DNA of 64,000 nt, from positions 248,001 through 312,000 of the forward strand of contig NZ_VFNV01000001.1 in NCBI RefSeq assembly GCF_006715765.1, written 5' to 3'. Position numbers and translations under genes: made by a program. The notes under the pieces are model-generated. The model saw nothing but the letters and a program-made list of their open reading frames with translations. It searched no databases and was not told the DNA's origin. Shown here in pieces: positions 21,301 to 29,000 of the stretch. The first letter of the stretch is position 1, and every line of letters starts with the position of its first letter. Source of the stretch: Rarobacter incanus. Its GTDB lineage: Bacteria; Actinomycetota; Actinomycetes; Actinomycetales; Cellulomonadaceae.

Positions 21301-21991
21301 GTACGTTGTCCAGTTTTCCGTCAAAGCCGGTGACAACGGCGGTGGTGATAACGGCGGTGGCAACAACGGCGGTGGCAACAACGGCGAGACCGTCGTTGCG
21401 GCGGTAACAGTGACGGCAACGCCAACGGTCACCTACAACCGTGCAGCCACCGTGAATGTGAACGTTACTGCGAAAGACGTCGTGCCGAGCGGGCGCATCG
21501 TCGTCACGACGCCAGGCGTCAATCCTGTGCTAGCGACGCTGCGGGACGGCAAGGCGACCGTGACGTTGCCGAAGTCGCTGGCCGTCGGCAAGCATTCAGT
21601 GACAGTCCAGTACGTCCCGGCGGTTGGAGGCAAGGTTGTAGCTCCGGCGAGCGCCAGTGTCCTGACCTTCACGGTGACCAAGGCGAAGGCGGCTAAGCCC
21701 GCCGTGAAGATCACGAAGGGCAAGCGGAACGCGAAGACTGCGCACGTTGGCCGCAAGGTCGTCTTCCGCGTGACGCTGAAGAGCGTCGGCGCAGCCGCGC
21801 CTACCGGTAAGGTCACCGTCCAGGTCGGCAAGAAGTCGGTCGGCAAGGCCAAGCTAAAGCGATCCGGGAAGTCCTACGTCGCCAAGGTTACTATCAAGAA
21901 GCTGAAGAAAAAGGGCAAGATCTCCGTGATCTACTCGGGGAACAAGTCCTTGAGCAAGGCGAAGTACGCGACGGGCTTGCGTGCCCGGTAG
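18338..21991 (+). CDS. Secreted PAP2-type acid phosphatase with discoidin-like domain and basic C-terminus
   Basis: 1217 aa from the ATG at 18338, with a signal peptide ending near A-Q-A-A-P. A discoidin-like domain (about 55-205, with S-G-N-D-x(3)-R-D-P-K-x-W) is followed by a beta-sandwich (about 222-408). The catalytic PAP2 region (about 415-700) has the three signatures of the superfamily: K553-x(6)-R560-P561, P-S-G-H609, and R642-x(5)-H648-x(3)-D652. His609 and His648 are the expected phosphohistidine nucleophile and acid/base pair. Two cadherin-like/Ig-like repeats, a Gly/Asn linker, an Ig-like domain and the lysine-rich end follow. It probably hydrolyses phosphate monoesters outside the cell; the true substrate is unknown. 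A LacI-type operator precedes it. Confidence 0.86.
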   Translation: MQRTLSRPTANRWASFGRVSASAAAALGLLFSGLVAAPAAQAAPLAIRGDSADVQGLVTSATSNVPNATKPSEDINKLMDSDPSTKWFAGSKPSAESPIYAVYTLSEAALVTGYTMVSGNDESARDPKAWTVLATNSASVAGEPLGTGWTVIDSRSGQTFSGRTSPLNFTTSASISYKYFQLRITANRADSGGSNDNVMQLSDWKLRSGVAGFSSSLITADTEWSYLEDGTVDPAGGDTADRTKWTKVGATLPGTWKTAKGSFGAKRSGGSATVNVGSGYQANTLLKYFLNYASDSDYTTVPAYFFRYQFELDSAAVASINGLYGTIVHDDAATVYLNGKNVADFPGTNVVTSNLGYGGNNNTDPATEQLLFPTKGILQSGTNVLSVELHNVNATSSDVYFAMPSLAATSDTVAEPFTSAQTSYNYSSNTVSADFFTDLLYGFDDIKNTPSIIAKNESGPDRNGSNTLTAANDRVVVETNNAAVGSESAKVAKREQAYKDSVNDSKYTMVDGLGSVLGPIYLEALNAGELPKTKWVLSNTENNSYEAANNSAKGHWSYQRPMNRLGFSTGGTCSGGAFTGTTGWIQVTSQGGTGDYNGLCRQGSFPSGHTLHGYTNGTTLATLLPELSPQIMLRASEYGNNRLVLGFHYPMDVMAGRINGQAVVANRWSDTKFRELLQEASQEVHDVLSAKCVSAGYSADIEKCAEADSSLPSDEESLNTYEDRLTYSAYTTIDGVRHSDGFPQLDKSASDLAPIVPDSAADVLLGAFPDLTLAQRKSILSQTAVKGGYALDQTKAGKASWQRLNFAAAMVADVSVASDGNVVVEDSASASQPEVKVDGTVFSGFVEGTTQYTVTLPAGSTQAPEVYAYIPGAVVTVTQAASATGAATITVKPIGSTTTTTYTVNFQVAPQLSSKAELSVLQVDGVAVAGFSSSNRQYSVELPAGTTAVPAVTATAAENGTVAITQATSVTGAAVVTVTSEDGTATSQYVVQFSVKAGDNGGGDNGGGNNGGGNNGETVVAAVTVTATPTVTYNRAATVNVNVTAKDVVPSGRIVVTTPGVNPVLATLRDGKATVTLPKSLAVGKHSVTVQYVPAVGGKVVAPASASVLTFTVTKAKAAKPAVKITKGKRNAKTAHVGRKVVFRVTLKSVGAAAPTGKVTVQVGKKSVGKAKLKRSGKSYVAKVTIKKLKKKGKISVIYSGNKSLSKAKYATGLRAR

Positions 21992-22132
21992 CGGGGTGCA
22001 CGGCATCCGGAGTTCTTGATCGCCTTGCGGGCGGCGGTTTCACGTCGCAGGTTCTGGGTAGGCGGAGCGACGGTATCGGATCGTCAAGGGAAGGAAATCC
22101 TGGGTCGAATCCACTGCTGATAGTTCGAAGAC

Positions 22133-22165
22133 GGTGGGGTGGAGTCGCGCTTGCGGCTCCACCCC
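22133..22165 (+). terminator. Strong hairpin between convergent phosphatase and AbiEi-like genes
   Basis: A 13-bp stem with a single G-U pair (GGGGTGGAGTCGC, 22136-22148 / GCGGCTCCACCCC, 22153-22165) has a 4-nt loop and is followed by a T-containing stretch. It lies 145 nt after the phosphatase stop and could stop transcription from both sides. Confidence 0.6.
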
Positions 22166-22220
22166 GCTGTTGTTGGTGCCCGCTGTTGGTTGAGTCCTGT
22201 TGCCGGGCGCGCGCAGCGCG

Positions 22221-22330
22221 GTGCGGCCCAGCGCGGTGCGGCCCAGCGCGGTGCGGCCCAGCGCGGTGCGGCCCGGTGCGACGCGGCAGGGCACGGTCTA
22301 GCGCGCCGCGGCAGGGCACGGTCTAGCGCG
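22221..22330. repeat. Short tandem repeats: 15-bp unit x4 and 25-bp unit x2
   Basis: GTGCGGCCCAGCGCG is repeated three times exactly (22221-22265), with a fourth variant copy to 22280. Two 25-bp copies containing GCGGCAGGGCACGGTCTAGC follow (22281-22305 and 22306-22330). They lie just after the 3' end of the AbiEi-like gene. These are non-coding minisatellites. Confidence 0.85.
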
Positions 22331-22354
22331 ACGCGGTCTTCTTCTTGGTCGGTC

Positions 22355-23335
22355 CTACCTGGTGCGAGCCATCGGGACTCCTGCCTCTGCAAGGAGCGTC
22401 GGGAGAGTAGTGAATTCGAGAGCTTCCTTCCATGTCCAGCGGACGATCGTGTATCCGGCACGATGCAACTGGTTATGGCGGACTCGTTCTTGTTCTTGTA
22501 CGGCGATTTGGTGGTCGATGCTTGGTGCTTGCGAATCCACGTATTTCTGGAATCCGTCAAATTCGCCGATGATTCGTTGGTCCGGCCAATAGAAATCGAC
22601 TCGGTACGCCTTCCCGTTCCGTAGCCTGATTACTTCCTGGAGCCGGGGTATGCCGATCCGATGCTCAATGAATCGTGCGCGGCTCAAAGACTCGCCCACG
22701 GATTCGCTTCGCGGGTCTGCGCAGGTGATCACCTTTCGAGCTTTCCTGATGCCGCGAGCACCAGAGAGGGCAAATACCAACTTGCCCAGTTCGTCTCGCG
22801 AAACCATCATCATACGCAGCGCGTAGTCTGCCGCTGCGAGCCCGCACGCGAATGACTCTGTTCGAGATACATCTATGACTACCCGCGCAATATCTGTCGT
22901 ACTCACACCCGCGACCCGCATCAGCGATGAATCAAATTTGGTTTGGTGACGCTTGACATGCTTCGACGACCGACCGCCGTGGGCGGGAGAAATGGTCGCT
23001 TCGACCTTTCGGAGTTTCACTCCAATCAAAGGGATCCCTAGAATGACCGCCGCGGACTTCCCGGAAAGAACTAAATGGGGATCGCGCCGAAAGTGGGCCG
23101 TCGCCACGAGCCGATGTTGATCTTCCTTGCGCATCGCGTGCCACTGCTTGGCATCGGCATAGAGCCCTCGCTGCGGGCGAACTAGCGTTCGCCGATTTAG
23201 ACAAGACCTGATGGCCGTCGGGCCGTAGCCACTCTCTACGATTTCTGCGGCCCATAGGGCACGTGGGCCCACAGCGTCGTTGAAGAGGTTCCCGAATTCG
23301 GTGGAACTAGTTGATTTGTCATCCGGAGTATTCAT
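22355..23335 (-). CDS. AbiEi-like N-terminal domain protein with C-terminal nuclease-like domain
   Basis: 326 aa from the ATG at 23335. The reading frame stays open upstream only because it runs through the 93-bp repeats, so longer starts are rejected. The N-terminus (about 20-75) resembles the winged-helix region of AbiEi-type antitoxins (Y-G-P-T-A-I, R-R-T-L-V-R-P-Q-R-G-L-Y-A-D). The C-terminus (about 235-320) looks like a DUF559/Vsr-type endonuclease fold: V-D-F-Y-W-P-D, then E-F-D-G-x-x-K, then W-T-W. This two-part layout is common in actinobacterial orphan genes, usually without a partner toxin; no AbiEii is seen nearby. GC content is clearly lower than its neighbours, which suggests acquisition. 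Function is unproven; defence-related or selfish activity is an inference. Confidence 0.7.
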   Translation of the reverse strand: MNTPDDKSTSSTEFGNLFNDAVGPRALWAAEIVESGYGPTAIRSCLNRRTLVRPQRGLYADAKQWHAMRKEDQHRLVATAHFRRDPHLVLSGKSAAVILGIPLIGVKLRKVEATISPAHGGRSSKHVKRHQTKFDSSLMRVAGVSTTDIARVVIDVSRTESFACGLAAADYALRMMMVSRDELGKLVFALSGARGIRKARKVITCADPRSESVGESLSRARFIEHRIGIPRLQEVIRLRNGKAYRVDFYWPDQRIIGEFDGFQKYVDSQAPSIDHQIAVQEQERVRHNQLHRAGYTIVRWTWKEALEFTTLPTLLAEAGVPMARTR

Positions 23336-23402
23336 AGTTCGACAATTCCGAAACGGGGGAGCGCTTGCCAGCTGCTTCCGCAATTGTTGATAACTTTTGT
23401 GC

Positions 23403-23870
23403 TCTGTTTTGACTGGAAGGGGCGCGCTCGGCGCGTGCGGGGGTGGCCGGGACACCGAGTGCGGTGGTTTGGTGCGAGCGCGGCGGTTTGTGCAGTGGTT
23501 TTGACTGAAAGGGCCGCGGTCGGCGGGTGTGGGGGTGGCCGGGAACGTCGAGTGCGGTGGTTTGGTGCGAGCGCGGCGGTTTGTGCAGGGGTTTTGACTG
23601 GAAGCGGCGCGGTCGGCGGGTGTGGGGGTGGCCGGGAACGTCGAGTGCGGTGGTTTGGTGCGAGCGCGGCGGTTTGTGCAGGGGTTTTGACTGGAAGGGC
23701 CGCGCTCGGCGCGCGCGGGGGTGGCCGGGGACACCGAGTGCGGTGGTTTGGTGCGAGCGCGGCGGTTTGTGCAGGGGTTTTGACTGGAAGGGCCGCGGTC
23801 GGCGGGTGTGGGGGTGGCCGGGGACACCGAGTGCGGTGGTTTGGTGCGAGCGCGGCGGTTTGTGCAGGGG
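23403..23870. repeat. Five tandem copies of a 92-93 bp unit
   Basis: Each unit starts at about GTTTTGACTGGAA and ends in GTTTGTGCAGGG; the TTTT positions are 23407, 23499, 23592, 23685 and 23778. Units differ at a few positions. Because 93 is divisible by three, several frames stay open throughout, giving long artefactual ORFs. The array lies 5' of the AbiEi-like gene and may contain or block its promoter. Confidence 0.9.
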
Positions 23871-24353
23871 GGTCTCGATACGCCCGCTGCGCGGGCAACT
23901 CGACCAGCAGGTGCGGTCGGTGGGTGGTCTCGATACGCCCGCTGCGCGGGCAACTCGACCAGCAGGTGCGGTCGGTGGGGGGTCTCGATACGCCCGCTGC
24001 GCGGGCAACTCGACCAGCGGGTGCGGTCGGTGGGTGGTCTCGATACGCCCGCTGCGCGGGGAACTCGACCAGCGGGTGCGGTCGGTGGGTGGTCTCGATA
24101 CGCCCGCTGCGCGGGGAACTCGACCAGCGGGTGCGGTCGGTGGGTGGTCTCGATACGCCCGCTGCGCGGGGAACTCGACCAGCGGGTGCGGTCGGTGGGT
24201 GGTCTCGATACGCCCGCTGCGCGGGGAACTCGACCAGCGGGTGCGGTCGGTGGGTGGTCTCGATACGCCCGCTGCGCGGGGAACTCGACCAGCGGGTGCG
24301 GTCGGTGGGTGGTCTCGATACGCCCGCTGCGCGGGCAACTCGACCAGCGGGAA
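23871..24353. repeat. Nine tandem copies of a 55-bp palindromic (REP-like) unit
   Basis: Units begin at 23871, 23926, 23981, 24036, 24091, 24146, 24201, 24256 and 24311 (the last one incomplete). Each contains an imperfect stem: GGTCTCGA pairs with TCGACC, and inside it GCCCGC pairs with GCGGGC. The 14-bp tail (GTGCGGTCGGTGGG) is also repeated. Related units occur singly and in both orientations at 54165-54753. It resembles repetitive extragenic palindromes that are abundant in many actinobacteria. Confidence 0.92.
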
Positions 24354-24393
24354 CGCCGGGTGCGGGAGCGCAGGAGCGCGGGCGCCGCTGGTG

Positions 24394-24399
24394 TACAAT
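24394..24399 (+). promoter_or_regulatory. -10 box of rpsD
   Basis: TACAAT matches the -10 consensus in five of six positions. It implies an mRNA leader of about 140 nt before the rpsD ATG. The -35 position has no clear match. The promoter lies directly after the 55-bp repeat array. Confidence 0.5.
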
Positions 24400-24545
24400 A
24401 AACCGGTTGCCCTCATGGGCGACAACCCTGGGGCCTTAGCCGGCGCGAGCGCGCACAGCGCGAACGCAAAAACACAAGGTCGGCCCCGCGCTCCGCGCCA
24501 AACCGGTCGCGGCGGCGTGACAACCGAAACAGGAAGAGAAAACGT

Positions 24546-25172
24546 ATGTCTTCAGTGACTCGTTCGCGCCGCCAGGTGCGACTGAGCCGTGCCCTCGGAA
24601 TCGCTCTGACCCCGAAGGCAGCCCGCCACTTCGAAAAGCGTCCCTACGCCCCGGGCGAGCACGGCCGCAGCCGCCGCCGCACCGAGTCGGACTACGCGGT
24701 CCGTCTGCGCGAAAAGCAGCGCCTGCGCGCTCAGTACGCACTGCGCGAAAAGCAGCTGCGCCGCGCTTACGAAGAGGCCCGCAAGGACTCGGGTCTGACC
24801 GGTGAAGCACTGGTCGAAAACCTCGAAGTCCGCCTGGACGCCCTCGTGCTTCGCTCCGGCTTTGCACGCACCACGCTGCAGGCGCGCCAGGCCGTGACCC
24901 ACCGTCACATTCTGGTTGACGGCAAGATTGTCGACCGCCCGTCGTTCAAGGTCAAGCCCGGCCAGACCATCCAGGTCAAGCCGAAGAGCCAGGCCATGAC
25001 GCCGTTCCAGGTTGCCGCCGCGGGCGCGCACCGCGACGTTCTGCCGGCCGTCCCGGGTTACCTGGACGTCCAGATCGAGAAGCTCACCGCGCAGCTGACG
25101 CGCCGCCCCAAGCGCGCCGAGGTCCCCGTGACCTGCGAAGTTCAGCTCGTCGTTGAGTACTACGCTCGCTGA
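24546..25172 (+). CDS. rpsD: 30S ribosomal protein S4
   Basis: 208 aa, normal length. It is a primary 16S rRNA binding protein of the small subunit body. The S4 RNA-binding domain (L-E-V-R-L-D-A-L-V-L-R-S-G-F-A-R-T-T-L-Q) lies at about 95-155. The N-terminus lacks the four-cysteine zinc motif, so this is the zinc-free form. GGAAGAG precedes the ATG. As in many actinobacteria it is outside the main ribosomal protein operons and starts a block with a DUF948 gene and alaS. Confidence 0.97.
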   Translation: MSSVTRSRRQVRLSRALGIALTPKAARHFEKRPYAPGEHGRSRRRTESDYAVRLREKQRLRAQYALREKQLRRAYEEARKDSGLTGEALVENLEVRLDALVLRSGFARTTLQARQAVTHRHILVDGKIVDRPSFKVKPGQTIQVKPKSQAMTPFQVAAAGAHRDVLPAVPGYLDVQIEKLTAQLTRRPKRAEVPVTCEVQLVVEYYAR

Positions 25173-25191
25173 GTTTACGAACACATGGCAG

Positions 25192-25230
25192 CCACCCGGT
25201 GCCTGGGCAAATCGCTCGGGTGCCGGGTGG
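25192..25230 (+). terminator. Hairpin after rpsD
   Basis: CCACCCGG (25192-25199) pairs perfectly with CCGGGTGG (25223-25230), 20 nt after the rpsD stop. There is no long T run, so termination may be partial. Confidence 0.45.
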
Positions 25231-25387
25231 TTGCGCATCCGGAGGCTTGGCGCGTCGCTTGGGGGTTCCGCAACATTCAGGAACGAGTTCCCCCGTCCCC
25301 GCACACCTCCCATCCAACCCAACTATGCTTGCCAGATGCCACCGGCGTCAGCGCGGTGCGATTCATGGACCGAAAGGGAAGGCGACA

Positions 25388-25750
25388 ATGCTCGGCGATA
25401 TTGTGGGAATCATTGCGGCGGTGGCGTTCGTGGCGCTGGTCGCGGTTAGCGCCGTGCCGCTGATCCGCTTGGGGAAGCTGTTCGATCGGACATCGCAGTC
25501 GGTCGAAGACATAACCGAACACACCCTGCCGATTTTGGACCAGGCTTCGCAGACCGTGTCGGGGGCCAACGTGCAGCTTGAGAAAGTCGATGCGATTACG
25601 ACGGCGGCCTCCGAAGTGTCCCAGAATGTGTCGGCGCTAACGGGACTGTACGCGGCGACATTCGGGAAGCCGCTCGTCAAGGTGGCGGCGTTCAGCTACG
25701 GCGTGCGCAGCGCACTGGCTTCAACCATGCACAAGTACACGAAGAGGTGA
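25388..25750 (+). CDS. DUF948-type single-pass membrane protein
   Basis: 120 aa from the ATG at 25388, which has AAGGGAAGG just upstream. One N-terminal transmembrane helix (about 4-27) is followed by an amphipathic helical segment with regular Val/Leu/Ile spacing (about 35-90). This is the pattern of the DUF948 family, which commonly lies between rpsD and alaS in actinobacteria. Molecular role is unknown. It is followed closely by the next gene and probably translated with it. Confidence 0.8.
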   Translation: MLGDIVGIIAAVAFVALVAVSAVPLIRLGKLFDRTSQSVEDITEHTLPILDQASQTVSGANVQLEKVDAITTAASEVSQNVSALTGLYAATFGKPLVKVAAFSYGVRSALASTMHKYTKR

Positions 25751-25752
25751 AC

Positions 25753-26241
25753 ATGCGACGGGTTTTGTGGATCGGAGTTGGGGTGGCGGCGGCCGTTTTC
25801 GCCGCCAAGAAGTGGCGGGAATTGACGGAGGAACCGGGCACCACGGGTTCCGCGGCGCGACTAGCTGAGTCGCTCGCCGGCGACCTGGCGAAGCGCGCCG
25901 GTGATGCCGGCAAGGTCGGCCTGCAAAAGGCTACGGCCGGGGCCCGCGAGTTCGTGACCGAGTTCAAACGGGCGCGCGCCGAACGCGAAACCGAGTTGGC
26001 GGTTTCCCTGCTGGCTGAATCGCAGGGATCGGTCGACGAATTGCGGGCCAGGCGTGCCGCCGCACGCGCGGCAGCTGACGGCGGCACCGGTTGGGGCGGC
26101 GACGCGGCGCGGACACCCACGAACCCGGCGCCGACACCCACGAGCCCGGCGCCGACAAGGAACCAAAAATCGGCGGCGAACGCCAACGGTGGACCGGACC
26201 CCTTTGCCGGCGACGAGGAGCACGTGGGGTATGAGTTCTAG
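25753..26241 (+). CDS. Conserved small protein downstream of DUF948 gene (DUF6167-like)
   Basis: 162 aa from the ATG at 25753, preceded by AGAGG at 5 nt; a GTG at 25747 overlapping the upstream stop is the alternative. A short N-terminal hydrophobic segment (V-L-W-I-G-V-G-V-A-A-A-V-F-A-A-K-K) is followed by an alpha-helical region (about 25-90). The C-terminal third is low-complexity, with two copies of T-N-P-A-P-T-P-T-S-P-like sequence. Position after DUF948 and before alaS fits the DUF6167 family known from Streptomyces; this is a tentative match. No function can be given. Confidence 0.65.
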   Translation: MRRVLWIGVGVAAAVFAAKKWRELTEEPGTTGSAARLAESLAGDLAKRAGDAGKVGLQKATAGAREFVTEFKRARAERETELAVSLLAESQGSVDELRARRAAARAAADGGTGWGGDAARTPTNPAPTPTSPAPTRNQKSAANANGGPDPFAGDEEHVGYEF

Positions 26242-26273
26242 CGGAGCCCTCGTCCCCGATTATTATTTTTTTT
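26212..26273 (+). terminator. Possible terminator overlapping the end of the small protein gene
   Basis: GACGAGG (26212-26218, still inside the upstream gene) pairs with CCTCGTC (26248-26254), and a run of eight T (26265-26272) follows shortly after. The loop is long (29 nt), so this is tentative. It may separate alaS from the upstream genes. Confidence 0.35.
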
Positions 26274-26303
26274 GCACACGACCCTAATGAAGTGAGAAGC
26301 ACC

Positions 26304-29000
26304 ATGCGCACCGCCATGATCCGTCAGCGCTGGCTGGACTACTTTGGTAGCCACGGCCACCACATCGCGCCGTCGGCGTCGCTGATTTCGCCGGACCCGT
26401 CTTTGTTGTTCACGGTTGCCGGCATGGTCCCGTTCATCCCTTACATCATCGGCACGGAAAAGGCGCCTTACTCGCGCATCGCGAGCGTCCAAAAGTGCAT
26501 CCGCACCAACGACATCGACAACGTCGGGCGCACCACGCGCCACGGCACGTTCTTCCAGATGAACGGCAACTTTTCCTTCGGCGACTACTTCAAGGAAGGC
26601 GCCATTGACCTGGCGTGGGGCCTGCTGACGACACCGCAGGATCAGGGCGGCTACGGGTTCGACGGCGATAAGTTCTGGGTGACCCTGTGGGATCAGGACG
26701 ACGTCAGCTTCGACTACCTGACTAAGACCATCGGCATGGACGCACGCCAGATTGTGCGCCTTCCGCGCAACGAGAACTTCTGGGACACCGGGCAGCCGGG
26801 CCCGGCGGGGCCGTGCGCGGAATTCCACTATGACCGCGGACCGGAGTATGGGCCCGAGGCGGTGGGCGGCGCGGTGGACCCCGGCGGCGACCGTTACTTG
26901 GAAATCTGGAACCTGGTCTTTGACCAGTTCATGCGCGGGGAGGGTCAGGGCAAGGACTACCCGCTGCTGCACGAATTGGAGCAAAAGGCGATCGACACGG
27001 GCGCGGGCCTGGAACGCATGGCGTTCTTGCTGCAGGGCAAGAACAACATGTATGAAATCGACGAGGTTTACCCCGTCATCGCCGCGACCGAACAAATAAC
27101 CGGCAAGAAGTACGGCGTCAGCGAGGACGACGACGTCAAGATGCGTGTCATTGCGGACCACATTCGCTCGTCCCTGATGCTCATCGGTGACGGCGTGCGC
27201 CCCGCGAACGAGGGCCGCGGCTACGTGCTGCGCCGGATCGTGCGCCGCTCGGTGCGTTCGTTGCGGCTGCTCGGCGTGCAGGAGGCGGCGCTGGACCAGC
27301 TGCTGCCGGTCTCGCGCGACGCGATGGCGGAGTCGTACCCGAACCTGGCCCAGGACTTCGACCGCATCTCGCAGATCGCTTACGGCGAGGAAGAGGCGTT
27401 CTTGCGCACCCTTGCGGCCGGCACCACGATTCTGGATGTGGCGGTTGAAAGCGCCAAGGAGGCCAAGCCGAACCACCCGCTGTTGGCCGGCGACGCGGCG
27501 TTCAAGCTGCACGACACGTACGGTTTCCCGATCGACCTGACCCTGGAGATGGCCAAGGAACAGGGCGTCGAGGTCGATGAGGCCGCCTTCCGTTCGTTGA
27601 TGGCCGAGCAGAAGGCGCGGGCGCGCGCCGACGCGCTGGCAAAGAAGACGGGGCACACCGATACCGCCGCGTATGAGCAGTTGGCGACGGGAATGGCCGC
27701 TCCCGTCGAATTCTTGGGATACACCGAGGACGAGGCCCGCGCCGCCGTCGCCGGCATCATCGTAAATGGGGTGCCCACCCCGGCCGTGACCGGGCCTGCC
27801 GACGTCGAGATCATCCTGGACAAGACACCGTTCTACGCGGAGGCCGGCGGGCAGTTGGCCGATCAGGGTTCGATTGTGCTCGACTCTGGGGCGACGGTAG
27901 AGGTGTTCGACGTGCAGTCGCCCGTTCCGGGCCTGCGCGTGCACCGCGGGCACCTGAGCGAGGGCACGATTGCGCTGGGCGATCCCGGGACCGCCAGCAT
28001 CGACGTTGCGCGGCGCCGGGCGATTAGCCGCGCGCACACCGGCACCCACCTGATCCACAAGGCCCTGCAGGAAACGCTGGGGCGCGACGCGACCCAGGCC
28101 GGTTCCGAGGACGCCCCCAACCGCATCCGGTTCGACTTTCGGGCCCAGGGCGCGCCGCCCGTCGAGGCGATGGAGGAAATCGAGGGGCGCGTCAACGAAA
28201 GGTTGCGCGACAACCTGGCCGTCAGCGACCAGATCATGGACATCGACGACGCCAAGGCGCTGGGCGCTATGGCGTTATTCGGCGAGAAGTACGGCAAGCG
28301 CGTTCGTGTCGTGTCGATCGGTGAGGACTGGTCGCGCGAATTGTGCGCCGGCACGCACGTTAAGCAGTCCGGTGAGTTGGGACTGGTGACGCTGCTTTCG
28401 GAGGCGTCGATCGGGTCCGGGGTGCGCCGCGTCGAGGCGCTTGTTGGTTCGGATGCACGCGGGTTTCACGCTAAGGAACACGCCCTGGTGGGGCAGCTCA
28501 GTTCGTTGTTGCAGGCGCGCAGCGACGAGCTCCCCGGCCGCGTGCAGGCGCTCATGACCAAACTGAAGGACGCCGAGAAGCAGCTTTCGCAGATTCGCCT
28601 GGAAAACCTGGTCGCTTCGGCCGGACAGATCGTTGCTAACGGACGCGAGATGGTGGGCAGCGTCGCGGTCATTGCCCACGATGCGGGCGAGGTCGCCACG
28701 GGCGATGACCTGCGCACGCTGGCGATGGAGCTGCGCAACCGCCTGGGCCAAGACGCGGCCGTTGTCCTGGTCGGCGGCGTGAGTAAGGGGCGCCCCGTCC
28801 TGGTGGCTGCGACCAACGCGGCCGCCCGCGAGGCGGGCGTCCGCGCCGGCCAGGTCATCGCGGCGGCGGCCGGAGCGCTGGGCGGTCGCGGCGGCGGCAA
28901 GGATGACATGGCGCAGGGCGGTGGCACGGATGCCACGAAGCTGCCCCAGGCCCTGGCGACCGTCGCGGATTCCGTGCGTTCAGCGGTGGGCAACGGGTGA
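26304..29000 (+). CDS. alaS: Alanyl-tRNA synthetase
   Basis: 898 aa, normal length. The ATG at 26304 gives the family's N-terminus M-R-T-A-x-I-R-x-R-W-L-D-Y-F; an in-frame GTG at 26292 adds four residues and is less likely. Class II catalytic core (about 1-270), helical tRNA-recognition domain, the editing domain with zinc/catalytic motif H-T-G-T-H (about 572-580) and C-A-G-T-H (about 678-682), and the C-terminal DHHA1/C-Ala domain with the glycine-rich G-G-R-G-G-G-K-D-D-M-A-Q-G-G segment are all visible. It overlaps ruvX by 4 bp, indicating coupled translation. Confidence 0.97.
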   Translation: MRTAMIRQRWLDYFGSHGHHIAPSASLISPDPSLLFTVAGMVPFIPYIIGTEKAPYSRIASVQKCIRTNDIDNVGRTTRHGTFFQMNGNFSFGDYFKEGAIDLAWGLLTTPQDQGGYGFDGDKFWVTLWDQDDVSFDYLTKTIGMDARQIVRLPRNENFWDTGQPGPAGPCAEFHYDRGPEYGPEAVGGAVDPGGDRYLEIWNLVFDQFMRGEGQGKDYPLLHELEQKAIDTGAGLERMAFLLQGKNNMYEIDEVYPVIAATEQITGKKYGVSEDDDVKMRVIADHIRSSLMLIGDGVRPANEGRGYVLRRIVRRSVRSLRLLGVQEAALDQLLPVSRDAMAESYPNLAQDFDRISQIAYGEEEAFLRTLAAGTTILDVAVESAKEAKPNHPLLAGDAAFKLHDTYGFPIDLTLEMAKEQGVEVDEAAFRSLMAEQKARARADALAKKTGHTDTAAYEQLATGMAAPVEFLGYTEDEARAAVAGIIVNGVPTPAVTGPADVEIILDKTPFYAEAGGQLADQGSIVLDSGATVEVFDVQSPVPGLRVHRGHLSEGTIALGDPGTASIDVARRRAISRAHTGTHLIHKALQETLGRDATQAGSEDAPNRIRFDFRAQGAPPVEAMEEIEGRVNERLRDNLAVSDQIMDIDDAKALGAMALFGEKYGKRVRVVSIGEDWSRELCAGTHVKQSGELGLVTLLSEASIGSGVRRVEALVGSDARGFHAKEHALVGQLSSLLQARSDELPGRVQALMTKLKDAEKQLSQIRLENLVASAGQIVANGREMVGSVAVIAHDAGEVATGDDLRTLAMELRNRLGQDAAVVLVGGVSKGRPVLVAATNAAAREAGVRAGQVIAAAAGALGGRGGGKDDMAQGGGTDATKLPQALATVADSVRSAVGNG

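Noticed and set aside
23871-24353. CRISPR array
   Set aside because: The units are joined directly with no unique spacers, and there is no cas gene in the window.
23319-24558. Long open frames of 190-370 codons on both strands through the two repeat arrays
   Set aside because: They exist only because the 93-bp unit is a multiple of three and the 55-bp units lack stops. The translations are pure repeats (for example T-N-R-R-A-R-T-K-P-P-H) with no signal, motif or ribosome site.
26238-28058. 606-codon open frame antisense to alaS
   Set aside because: It lies entirely opposite a well-identified synthetase gene and has the Arg/Val/His-rich composition of a GC-rich shadow frame.
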